From RYN-428 sp035648595 (GTDB taxonomy: Bacteria; Planctomycetota; Phycisphaerae; Tepidisphaerales; Tepidisphaeraceae): 8,017 bases of DNA. The DNA is taken from the NCBI GenBank assembly GCA_035648595.1, contig DASRLH010000146.1:1-8017 (forward strand). Reading direction: 5' to 3'. Under the pieces are notes generated by a model. It did not search any database and had not been told where the DNA came from. It worked only from the letters and a program-made list of their open reading frames with translations. This document shows, in pieces, positions 1 to 5,825 of the stretch. Within the stretch, counting starts at the first letter, position 1. Every line of letters starts with the position of its first letter. The position numbers were made by a program, and so were the translations under genes.

Positions 1-612
1 GGGCAGCGGGGGCGACTTGTGCCGTTGCTTGGGCATCGCCAACGGATCGGGATAGGGATTGCCCACGGGAATTGCCGGCACCGGCGGGAGCGGGGGCATG
101 CCGTTATAGCTGGGGGGCGGCACGTCGCCGGCGTAAATCACTTTCCGGGCGAACGGCGGTTCCAGGATCAGCGTCACCGGCAGCGATGCCGCCTGCACCA
201 CCGACATGAGCGGATCCAGCACATAATTGCTGCGATCCGTGTAGTCGGGATTGGGCGCGTAATACCATCGCGTGGGCCATGCCGTCACCGCCCCGCTTTG
301 ATACGAGCAAACCGAAGGCTGCCAATCGCGGACGCGCGTTGCCTCGTCCGCCTGTGGTGAACGGGCCAGCGGCGCGTTGATTTTCACGACCTTGGGCGCG
401 CTCGAGCAGCCCGCGTCCGCCATGCACGCGGCCAATCCGGCCGCCGTTGCCAGCGCGAGGATTCGCAGGCGCGATCCGCGAATGGCGGATCGCCGCGTTT
501 GCAAATCCAGCGGCACGGGCGGGGCGCCCGCCGCTTTCGCTCGGCAAATCACGGGCGGGCCGCCCGTGCCACTTAAATGCACCGATAGCGATTGTGAGTG
601 AGTCGAAGACAT
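1..612 (-). CDS. Lipoprotein, C-terminus beyond left edge (partial)
   Basis: A reading frame open for 204 codons from an ATG at 612 to the left edge, with no stop in the window. The hydrophobic segment at about residues 49-62 ends in a textbook lipobox, LAAC, with Cys63 as the lipidation site; a second Cys follows at 69. The mature part holds DWQPSVCSY, a Trp/Tyr-rich stretch (TRWYYAPNPDY), NYVLDPLM and LPVTLILEPP, then a Pro-rich tail. I recall similar proteins in planctomycetes but know no function; it is probably anchored to a membrane. The ATG lies one base after the stop of the upstream lipoprotein gene (TAAAATG), which argues for translational coupling. About 50 residues precede the hydrophobic core, which is long for a signal peptide, and residues of about 14-34 are encoded by a palindromic repeat. 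An in-frame GTG at 516 would give an ordinary 31-residue signal peptide. The frame and lipobox are seen directly; the choice of start is uncertain. Confidence 0.8.
   Translation of the reverse strand, partial: MSSTHSQSLSVHLSGTGGPPVICRAKAAGAPPVPLDLQTRRSAIRGSRLRILALATAAGLAACMADAGCSSAPKVVKINAPLARSPQADEATRVRDWQPSVCSYQSGAVTAWPTRWYYAPNPDYTDRSNYVLDPLMSVVQAASLPVTLILEPPFARKVIYAGDVPPPSYNGMPPLPPVPAIPVGNPYPDPLAMPKQRHKSPPLP
512..570. repeat. GC-rich palindromic repeat inside coding sequence
   Basis: The outer arms GGCACGGGCGG (512-522) and CCGCCCGTGCC (560-570) are perfect 11-bp reverse complements. The right part holds a second perfect palindrome, CACGGGCGG-G-CCGCCCGTG (550-568), and the left part is an imperfect hairpin. 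Elements of this look are, from memory, dispersed in planctomycete genomes; that is recollection and not a search result. It lies in frame within the N-terminal codons of the minus-strand lipoprotein and encodes SGTGGPPV and AAGAPPVPL. Confidence 0.7.
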
Positions 613-613
613 T

Positions 614-859
614 TTATGGGTTAAGTACATGATCCGCATCCCTTTGCATGGCTTTGCCATCGAAATCGCCCAGGCCGCCGCCGCTGATATCATCGGGATT
701 TCCGACGTTCGGCGAATAGTCAAACGGATGCTGCATCGCCCTCTGCTGCCGGTCATACATCGAAGGTTGCGGCTTGGAGTCTGAGTCGCACCCCGACAGC
801 AACATCCCTGGGCCGACGAGCGAAGCGGCGAATAAACATCGGGCTAAATGCCTTGACAT
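614..859 (-). CDS. Small lipoprotein, 81 aa
   Basis: A short secreted lipoprotein. From the ATG at 859 it has a basic N-terminus (MSRHLAR), a hydrophobic core and a perfect lipobox LSGC with Cys24 as the lipidation site. The mature part is hydrophilic and carries DRQQRAM, FDYSPN, a Gly-rich DISGGGLGDFD and the C-terminus RDADHVLNP. I recall similar tails in small planctomycete lipoproteins but know of no assigned function. The start is chosen because GGGAGA (865-870) sits five bases upstream as a ribosome binding site. A longer frame from a TTG at 922 would put 21 charged residues before the signal peptide and is less likely. The stop is followed after one base by the ATG of the next lipoprotein, so the two are almost certainly co-transcribed and may work as a pair in the envelope. 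Confidence 0.82.
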   Translation of the reverse strand: MSRHLARCLFAASLVGPGMLLSGCDSDSKPQPSMYDRQQRAMQHPFDYSPNVGNPDDISGGGLGDFDGKAMQRDADHVLNP

Positions 860-870
860 GGGTATCTCCC

Positions 871-926
871 AGGCGGAAGAAGTTCTTCCAACGCCTTGAT
901 CGTAATCATCTCCTTCTTCCAATGCC
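871..926. promoter_or_regulatory. Palindrome and direct-repeat cluster, possible operator
   Basis: A perfect palindrome GGAAGAA-G-TTCTTCC occupies 875-889 and is flanked by AGGCG and CGCCT. The motif TTCTTCCAAYGCC occurs twice in the same orientation, at 883-895 and 914-926, with one difference in 13 bases and a 31-bp period, close to three helical turns. The cluster lies between two divergent transcription units, next to the rightward promoter. The repeats are seen directly; binding by a regulator is inferred. Confidence 0.4.
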
Positions 927-932
927 AGTGCC

Positions 933-962
933 TTGTCATGTCACACGTCCATTCGTTAGAAT
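933..962 (+). promoter_or_regulatory. Sigma70-like promoter of the GH123-like gene
   Basis: TTGTCA (933-938) and TAGAAT (957-962) each match the consensus at five of six bases and are 18 bases apart. Transcription would begin near 969. This leaves about 30 bases before the ATG at 999 and almost none before the ATG at 975, so it favours the later start. Confidence 0.55.
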
Positions 963-998
963 CGCGGATCATCAATGTATTGCCATTGGGTTAAGCCT

Positions 999-3830
999 AT
1001 GCAAAAGGCCACGGTGCGAACGCTTGGGGCGCGGCTAATTTCGTGTCTCATCGCGGCGGCTTTGCTGCTCCTGGCCGGCGGTTGTCCCCCATCCCGCCCG
1101 ACAGGGCTGGCAAATACCCGCATTCCAAAAGCGGACCCGGGCCGGCTGACGGTCGCCAGCGCCGATGATCCTGCCGGCCTGGGGCGTGGCGATGGGGCGG
1201 TCGAGCTCAACGCCGCCAGCAATGAGTGGACGAGTTTCGTGCTCCAGGTCAGCGTGCCTTCTTCCGAGGGCTATCACATCCGGCTCCATGCGCTCAAGTC
1301 CAGCAACGGCGCAATCCCCCTCGGGAGTTTCGCGGCATTTCAGTTGGTTGCGATGCCAATGGACACTAACCGCGCGCGGTTTGTGCGCCAGACGGGGACA
1401 GGCGTTTCCGGCGGCGGCCTGCCGCGCGCGTTGGTGGCGCAAGAGATGAGCGCCGGCGGCATGCTGAACCTGCGCGGTCTGCGCGATCCGGCACGGCCCG
1501 CCGACCCGCGCGGCCGAGAGGCCGGGCCGGGAGCGCAACCGGCGTTGCTTTGGTTTGACCTTGATGTTCCCAAGGGCACTGCCGCCGGGGATTATGAAGG
1601 CACGGTCGATCTTCTGGCTGCGAATCGGCTGGCGGCGGATCAACCGGCGGCTTCCGTGCCCATCCGGCTGCACGTTTATGATTTTGCGCTTCCCGATGAA
1701 CGGCATCTGGAGATGGTCGGCGAGCTGCATTGGGATCGGCTCCAACAGCTTTATCCCGAACAGTTCGCCAATTTTCCGCCGAGTTGGGTGAATCGCAGGG
1801 AAGGACGATTTCAGGCGACCGTTCGCACACTGGATCATCTGGTCGCCCTGGCGGAAAGAAACCGGGTGAACCTGGTGGTGCCGGCGATTGCGCCGATCGT
1901 AAAATGGCCTGCCGGAGCGGAGCCAACGCTGGACTGGCGGGATTTTGATTCAATGGTGCGCCCCTGGCTCAGCGGGGACGCTTTTGGCGACCATAGCCGC
2001 CCGCACTTTTGGCCGTTGCCAAAGGCGCAGGGGCTTGAGCGTTTTGACCACGCCTCGCAGATGCAATATTGGTCGGCGGCGGTGAACCATTTCACCGACG
2101 AGACAAATCCGACTGGCATGGCCCGCGAGGATCTGGGCCGGGTGCTGGCAAGTGAGCCGGCAATTGCGGGCCTGCCGATTGTGCAGCCCTGGCTCGACGG
2201 CGCGAACGGGGCGGCCGATCAGTTTGCCAGGGATTTCCGCAGAGACGCCAATTCGGCCGGCGGCGATGAAGCCGCGGCGCGAACACCAGCCTGGCTGGCA
2301 TTTGTCCGGCATGTCAAGCCGCCGGTGTACGAGCACATTTTCGATACAAATTTTGTTTTCTGGGGCGGCATACTGCCCAGCGCTACCGGCCCCGATCAGC
2401 CGGCTGATCCCGGCGAGAGGGTTTGGTTTTATCCCGGCGAATGGTTTGGCGTGAACCTGCCGGTGCCCACCGTGCAACTCAAACGGCAGCGCCGGGCCCA
2501 GCAGGATTACGAATATCTGCTGCTGGCGCAGGACCGGGGAGAAGTGAACGCCGCGTTGCAAATCGCCCGGCTGATTACCCGGCCCATCGACCACGATCCC
2601 GGCCAAACCCTCGACCCCGCCGATGAACTCATGTCCGGCACCGCCAACCCGCGCGACTGGAGAAAAGCCCGGCAACTCCTCGCGCAAACCATCCTGCTCC
2701 GCAAGCCCGGCGAGCCGGTCGATCCGGATCGCCAGCGCGAGTTGAACATCCGCATGCTGCAATGGGCCGGCCCGCGCGAGTGCCCGCTCCTGATGGCCCG
2801 CGGCGCAACGTGGACTTTGGCCGCTCCGGTTCCCGGCCAGGCCGGCCTGGGCGCACGCATTGATCTGCGCCTTGGCGTGGACATCTACAATGCTTCGCGG
2901 ACCAAGGCCGATCAAAACCGCCTGCGTTTTTCCGCGGCGCCGGCGGGATGGGAGGCGGGCCACGATGAAATAGCCGTGCCGAGGCTAAAGCCGTATCGGG
3001 TATTTCGAGCGGAGCTCTCGCGGCAGTTCAATCCGGGCGCGCTGACCTCCGATTCGCCGCAACCGATGGAAATCCAATTCGTCAACGGGTTCACGCGAAA
3101 TGCAAACGCGATCCGGTTCACGCTGCCAGTTGCCGCCAGCTATTGGAGGGATTCTCCGCCCGTGATCGACGGCTCGCTGGGCGATTGGAGCGCATCGGAC
3201 GCCATCCAGGACGGCCCATTGGTGCGCATGTTTAACCGCCCCGCCGTCCAACGCCAGGAACTGCAACTGGCCTCCACTCGATCCAAAATCTACACGTCCT
3301 GGGGAGCCGGGGATTTCCATTTCGCGTTCGCGCTGCAAGGCCTTGCACCCGATCCGCATCGCGCCCGCAACTTTGTTGAATACGAAGATCGCCGGGCCTG
3401 GGGCGAGGACCTGTGCGAGGCGTTGATTCAGCCGATCTACGCCGACAACAACCTCGGGCCCGTGTTGCACGTCATTTGCAAGCCCAACGGCGGCGTGTGG
3501 GTCGAGCAGAAAGCCGCACCCGCGCCATCCACCCGCGATGCCGCCGTCTGGAGGAACCTGGGCGCCGCCGCCGTCCGCTACGCCGCCACAACGCCGGCCG
3601 GCACATGGCGCGGCGAAGCCGCCATCCCCTGGAAAGCCATCACTGGCGCCGGTGGCCAGATTCCAAAGCTCCTGCGGTTCAATTTCGCGCAACATCACGC
3701 CGCGACGGGCCAGAGCGCCAGTTGGGCGGGGCCGGTGGATTTTGGAAGAGATGAGGCGTTCATGGGGTTGCTCGTGCTGCGAAAGGCGGGGCAGGCGAAA
3801 GGCAATGGGATCGTGCGAACCGGGAAGTGA
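999..3830 (+). CDS. Secreted lipoprotein, DUF4091/GH123-type glycoside hydrolase with C-terminal CBM9-like domain
   Basis: A 943-residue lipoprotein. The signal peptide has a long hydrophobic run ending AGGC (Cys29). Residues of about 60-230 look like the beta-rich N-terminal region of DUF4091/GH123 proteins (NEWTSFVLQV, GDYEGTVDL, LHVYDFALP). The catalytic-like region follows at about 230-515. An adjacent Asp-Glu pair in HFTDETNP (about 367-368) fits the D-E pair that acts in GH123, where DEP is usual; here a Thr replaces the Pro. VWFYPGEW and QDYEYLLLA (about 475-510) match the end of DUF4091. A linker and beta domain follow, then a CBM9-like domain from about 720 (PPVIDGSLGDW, WGEDLCEALIQP, EAAIPWKAI, RFNFAQHH). 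GH123 enzymes release N-acetylgalactosamine from glycans; the substrate here is unknown. The frame is also open from an ATG at 975, but the promoter spacing and a more normal signal peptide favour 999. No strong ribosome binding site is visible. It is transcribed alone, divergent from the lipoprotein pair. Confidence 0.78.
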   Translation: MQKATVRTLGARLISCLIAAALLLLAGGCPPSRPTGLANTRIPKADPGRLTVASADDPAGLGRGDGAVELNAASNEWTSFVLQVSVPSSEGYHIRLHALKSSNGAIPLGSFAAFQLVAMPMDTNRARFVRQTGTGVSGGGLPRALVAQEMSAGGMLNLRGLRDPARPADPRGREAGPGAQPALLWFDLDVPKGTAAGDYEGTVDLLAANRLAADQPAASVPIRLHVYDFALPDERHLEMVGELHWDRLQQLYPEQFANFPPSWVNRREGRFQATVRTLDHLVALAERNRVNLVVPAIAPIVKWPAGAEPTLDWRDFDSMVRPWLSGDAFGDHSRPHFWPLPKAQGLERFDHASQMQYWSAAVNHFTDETNPTGMAREDLGRVLASEPAIAGLPIVQPWLDGANGAADQFARDFRRDANSAGGDEAAARTPAWLAFVRHVKPPVYEHIFDTNFVFWGGILPSATGPDQPADPGERVWFYPGEWFGVNLPVPTVQLKRQRRAQQDYEYLLLAQDRGEVNAALQIARLITRPIDHDPGQTLDPADELMSGTANPRDWRKARQLLAQTILLRKPGEPVDPDRQRELNIRMLQWAGPRECPLLMARGATWTLAAPVPGQAGLGARIDLRLGVDIYNASRTKADQNRLRFSAAPAGWEAGHDEIAVPRLKPYRVFRAELSRQFNPGALTSDSPQPMEIQFVNGFTRNANAIRFTLPVAASYWRDSPPVIDGSLGDWSASDAIQDGPLVRMFNRPAVQRQELQLASTRSKIYTSWGAGDFHFAFALQGLAPDPHRARNFVEYEDRRAWGEDLCEALIQPIYADNNLGPVLHVICKPNGGVWVEQKAAPAPSTRDAAVWRNLGAAAVRYAATTPAGTWRGEAAIPWKAITGAGGQIPKLLRFNFAQHHAATGQSASWAGPVDFGRDEAFMGLLVLRKAGQAKGNGIVRTGK

Positions 3831-3961
3831 TGGGAATGCCATCTCAACACGGCGGATGGATAGCGATCTGACGGATGCCGCGATAAAGTAGCCCGGCATG
3901 GCCGAGGAGACATCGCACAAACGCTGGCAATGGCGTCATTGGGTTGGCGTTGGCCCGTGAA
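3831..3961. other. Convergent intergenic gap without a clear terminator
   Basis: The gap lies between two converging genes. The only structure seen is a weak hairpin, CAATG-GCGT-CATTG (3928-3941), with no following T-run in either direction. No coding potential was recognised. Confidence 0.3.
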
Positions 3962-4207
3962 TTATCGTCCAACGGCCATCGTTCTTGCGGCAGGACGATC
4001 GGCTTGCGTGGGCGATCGCAACAAACTTGCTTTGACGGTTGTCACGGCAACGGTTTGGCCGGTCATATCAAAAAACTCGACGCTGTAGCCATCTTCCATT
4101 CCCGCCACAACGTGACGTTCGACTACCGTTCCCACGTCGCCGGCCTTCAGATCCTCGTCAGGCAGTTGCGTGGTTAATATGACTTCTGAAAAAAGCGGGA
4201 AAGGCAT
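3962..4207 (-). CDS. DUF4926 domain protein, 81 aa
   Basis: A small protein that I recognise as DUF4926 from its compact beta-barrel-like pattern: EVILTTQLPDEDLKAGDVGT at about residues 8-27, then GYSVEFFDMTGQTVAVTTV at about 40-58. The family is usually some 60-75 residues long; this one has a basic tail of about 15 residues after the domain. Its biochemical role is unknown. In other genomes such genes commonly sit directly beside a DUF6883 gene, a gene pair often suspected to be toxin-antitoxin-like (from memory). Here the gene immediately upstream is a 24-codon DUF6883 remnant whose stop lies three bases before this ATG. The AGGTGA that spans that stop also serves as the ribosome binding site, so translation is probably coupled. 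It is the last gene of a minus-strand run and converges on the large lipoprotein gene. Confidence 0.78.
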   Translation of the reverse strand: MPFPLFSEVILTTQLPDEDLKAGDVGTVVERHVVAGMEDGYSVEFFDMTGQTVAVTTVKASLLRSPTQADRPAARTMAVGR

Positions 4208-4210
4208 TAG

Positions 4211-4285
4211 TCACCTGGGATTCAACAAATAGTCTCGAAGCTTCTCGGGAGCGATGATCGCCGCGTCGGCATTAGGAATTCGCAT
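4211..4285 (-). pseudogene. DUF6883 remnant, 24 codons
   Basis: An intact ATG-to-TGA frame of 24 codons whose product begins MRIPNADAAIIAPEKLR and ends DYLLNPR. This matches the usual opening of DUF6883 proteins (IPNA-A-I-P-KLRDYLL-P), which run to roughly 100-110 residues. Nearly the whole domain is missing. Because family members often end in YPR or YPG before the stop, the final PR could be the original C-terminus, joined to LLNP by an internal deletion at a shared Pro codon. That is inference. The product cannot fold as DUF6883, yet the frame still sits 15 bases after the 72-aa gene and three bases before the DUF4926 ATG, so it may persist as a coupling leader for that gene. No clear ribosome binding site of its own is seen. 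Confidence 0.65.
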
Positions 4286-4300
4286 CGCTAACCCGCGAGT

Positions 4301-4519
4301 CTATCGGCTCCCGCGAAGGAGATGAATGGCCTGGGCGCGGACGAGCGATAAGGTTTCGCTGACTTCCACCAGCGATTCCAACTCGACGCGTTCGGCCGGT
4401 GACAATTCCCCTTCGTTGTTTCGATTCATCAATTCCTGCATGCGCCGGTCGGTCTTGAAGGGAAGCCGAAGCTCACTGACTAATTTGACCCAATCATGTG
4501 GAGCCGAAATAGCGGACAT
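4301..4519 (-). CDS. Small acidic helical protein, 72 aa, antitoxin-like family
   Basis: A 72-residue, probably cytoplasmic protein with no signal peptide or membrane segment. Its core (LPFKTDRRMQELMNRNNEGE, then LSPAERVELESLVEV) and its helical end, ETLSLVRAQAIHLL, match a family of short planctomycete and cyanobacterial proteins that I recall lying upstream of HNH nuclease, DUF6883 or similar small genes. Function is not established; the context suggests an antitoxin or accessory partner. The start at 4519 is well supported: GAGGAGG (4526-4532 on the complement) lies six bases upstream. The frame stays open much further upstream, but that part is not convincing as protein because it overlaps the membrane peptide and its leader. 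It is followed after 15 bases by the DUF6883 remnant and then DUF4926, which makes a tight minus-strand run. Confidence 0.75.
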   Translation of the reverse strand: MSAISAPHDWVKLVSELRLPFKTDRRMQELMNRNNEGELSPAERVELESLVEVSETLSLVRAQAIHLLRGSR

Positions 4520-4536
4520 GCCGTTCCTCCTCGCGG

Positions 4537-4626
4537 TTAATGCAGATACGCCAATAGCGCAATGCCCGCAGCCAAAACAATCACGGGGATCCAGAACTGG
4601 ATGTCGGTCAATATCGCTTTGAGCAT
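4537..4626 (-). CDS. 29-aa single-span membrane peptide
   Basis: A very short gene encoding a peptide that begins MLKAILTDIQFW, continues with IPVIVLAAGIALLAYL and ends in His: one hydrophobic helix of about 18 residues with a short polar N-terminus. GAGAGG (4632-4637 on the complement) sits five bases before the ATG, a good ribosome binding site. I recall planctomycete genomes with similar 28-35 residue peptides containing QFWIP, some mis-annotated as intimin receptor, but no function is known. Its stop lies 17 bases before the ATG of the 72-aa protein, with that gene's ribosome binding site in the gap, so the two are probably co-transcribed. Either a role in the small-gene module or chance adjacency is possible. 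Confidence 0.6.
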   Translation of the reverse strand: MLKAILTDIQFWIPVIVLAAGIALLAYLH

Positions 4627-4680
4627 GGCGGCCTCTCGTTTGGATGTTTTTCCGTGCCAGACAGGATACCAAATGCGCGC

Positions 4681-4695
4681 GCGATAGGATATCGC
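4681..4695. promoter_or_regulatory. Inverted repeat GCGATA-GGA-TATCGC, possible operator
   Basis: A perfect 6-bp inverted repeat with a three-base spacer, in the gap between the leftward small-gene run and the rightward myo-inositol oxygenase gene. It is followed by very GC-rich sequence (CCCGGGCGGCCGGGCGCCCG) that can also fold. Placement between divergent genes suggests a regulator site; no evidence beyond symmetry. Confidence 0.3.
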
Positions 4696-4754
4696 CCGGG
4701 CGGCCGGGCGCCCGCCTCCCCCGGCCCATTCCACAAGCCGCTTTCGGAATCATG

Positions 4755-4783
4755 TTGCGTTTGGCGGGGTCCAGCGATATGTT
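4755..4783 (+). promoter_or_regulatory. Possible sigma70-like promoter for the inositol oxygenase
   Basis: TTGCGT (4755-4760) and TATGTT (4778-4783), 17 bases apart, upstream of the ATG at 4834. The -10 matches at four of six bases, the -35 only in its first three. It would give a leader of about 44 bases. Confidence 0.3.
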
Positions 4784-4833
4784 CTGGGCAAGGCGCCATT
4801 TCATTTCCCGCGCCAAAGCGAAGGAGCATCGCA

Positions 4834-5700
4834 ATGAGTACCTCGACCCATCCGGCGGATATCGGCGAATCCGCACGCATCGAAGAACAGTGGGATGATT
4901 TCGTAACCGGGCGCTATCGGGAGGGAAAGACCCAGGCGCAGTTCCGGAATTATGATGCCGCCGTCGTGCCGACGGTGGCACAGTTCTACAAGACCAATCA
5001 CGAGCGGCAGACCCTGGATTTCGTGCTGGCCAGGGAACGCGAATTCTTTGCGTTGGAAAAGGGGCGCAAGAGCATCTGGGAGGCCGCCGAATTTCTCAAT
5101 AACCTGGTGGATGACAGCGATCCAGACACGGACTTAAGCCAGCTCGAGCACCTGCTGCAAACCGCCGAGGCGATTCGCGCCGATGGCCATCCGCGCTGGA
5201 TGGTCGCCGCGGGGTTTGTTCATGATCTGGCGAAGGTGCTTTGCCTGTATGGAGAGCCGCAATGGGCGGTGGTGGGAGACACGTTCCCGGTGGGCTGCGC
5301 CTACTCCGATCAGGTGGTTTTCCAGGAATACTTCGCCGGCAACCCGGACATGCACACGCCGCTGTATCAGACGCGCTACGGGATTTATGAACCCAACGTC
5401 GGCCTTGACGCGGTGCATATGTCCTGGGGGCACGATGCCTACGGGGCGCATGTGATGAAGCCGTATCTGCCGGAGCAGGCGATTTACATTTTGCGATATC
5501 ATTCCTTCTATGCCGCCCACCGGCATGGGGCGTATGCGCATCTCATGTCGCCGCGCGATGTGGAGATGTTCCAGTGGGTGAGACTGTTTAGCGGGTACGA
5601 TCTGTACTCCAAGGGCCGGCCCAAACCGGACCTGGCGGTCGTCAAGCCTTATTATGACGATCTGTTCGCGGAGTTTTTCCCGGAGCGGATCGAATGGTGA
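4834..5700 (+). CDS. miox: Myo-inositol oxygenase (EC 1.13.99.1)
   Basis: This enzyme opens the myo-inositol ring with O2 at a diiron centre to give D-glucuronate, in the cytoplasm. The 288-residue protein is about the length of animal MIOX and follows it along the whole chain: FRNY (37-40), HERQTLDFV, LVDDSDPD (91-98), QTAEAIR, then GEPQWAVVGDTFPVGC (140-155). All six metal ligands of the mouse enzyme have counterparts: His106 in EHLLQTAE, His130-Asp131 in the VHDLAK motif, His200 in MSWGHD, His223 in RYHSFY and Asp256 in YDLYSK. Lys134 matches the substrate-binding lysine. The ATG at 4834 is chosen because AAGGAG (4821-4826) lies seven bases upstream; the frame is open 60 codons further but that stretch does not look like protein. 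Divergent from the small-gene run and convergent with a sugar transporter, which may supply the substrate. Confidence 0.95.
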   Translation: MSTSTHPADIGESARIEEQWDDFVTGRYREGKTQAQFRNYDAAVVPTVAQFYKTNHERQTLDFVLAREREFFALEKGRKSIWEAAEFLNNLVDDSDPDTDLSQLEHLLQTAEAIRADGHPRWMVAAGFVHDLAKVLCLYGEPQWAVVGDTFPVGCAYSDQVVFQEYFAGNPDMHTPLYQTRYGIYEPNVGLDAVHMSWGHDAYGAHVMKPYLPEQAIYILRYHSFYAAHRHGAYAHLMSPRDVEMFQWVRLFSGYDLYSKGRPKPDLAVVKPYYDDLFAEFFPERIEW

Positions 5701-5760
5701 TGGCCCAGGTCCGCGACCAGGATTCCACAGCGATTTTCACGTAGCTGGAGCGGCTTGGCA

Positions 5761-5778
5761 TGGTCACTGAAGTGACCA
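5761..5778. terminator. Palindrome between convergent genes, possible bidirectional terminator
   Basis: TGGTCACTGAAGTGACCA is a perfect inverted repeat that can fold with a seven-base stem and a TGAA loop. A further copy of ATGGTCAC lies at 5794-5801. It sits between the ends of the oxygenase and transporter genes, where a shared terminator is expected, but no T-run follows on either strand. It could instead be a protein-binding site. Confidence 0.35.
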
Positions 5779-5825
5779 CGCCGGCGGCCGGTTATGGTCA
5801 CACGCTATAGCAACATGAAACTTGC

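Noticed and set aside
104..547. A 147-codon minus-strand frame at the left end.
   Set aside because: It is a shifted shadow of the partial lipoprotein, whose frame shows a lipobox and coupled start and remains open to the edge.
1035..3920. Long open frames on the minus strand opposite the large lipoprotein gene (1035-1838, 1950-2963, 2985-3920).
   Set aside because: They are antisense shadows of a GC-rich gene: compositions rich in Arg, Gly, Ala and Pro, no recognisable motifs, no ribosome binding sites, while the plus strand has clear family motifs throughout.
3831..3961. Search for a terminator or small gene after the large lipoprotein.
   Set aside because: Only a weak five-base stem without a T-run was found and no credible coding frame.
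4695..4714. Very GC-rich self-complementary stretch considered as a second copy of the palindromic repeat.
   Set aside because: It shares only short CCCGGGC/GGGCG words with the 512-570 element; similarity is no more than expected from composition.
4654..4833. N-terminal extension of the myo-inositol oxygenase frame by 60 codons.
   Set aside because: The residues do not resemble the family, and a strong AAGGAG precedes the ATG at 4834.
4520..4981. N-terminal extension of the 72-aa protein to 226 residues.
   Set aside because: The extension overlaps the membrane peptide, crosses the divergent control region and enters the oxygenase gene; GAGGAGG marks the true start at 4519.
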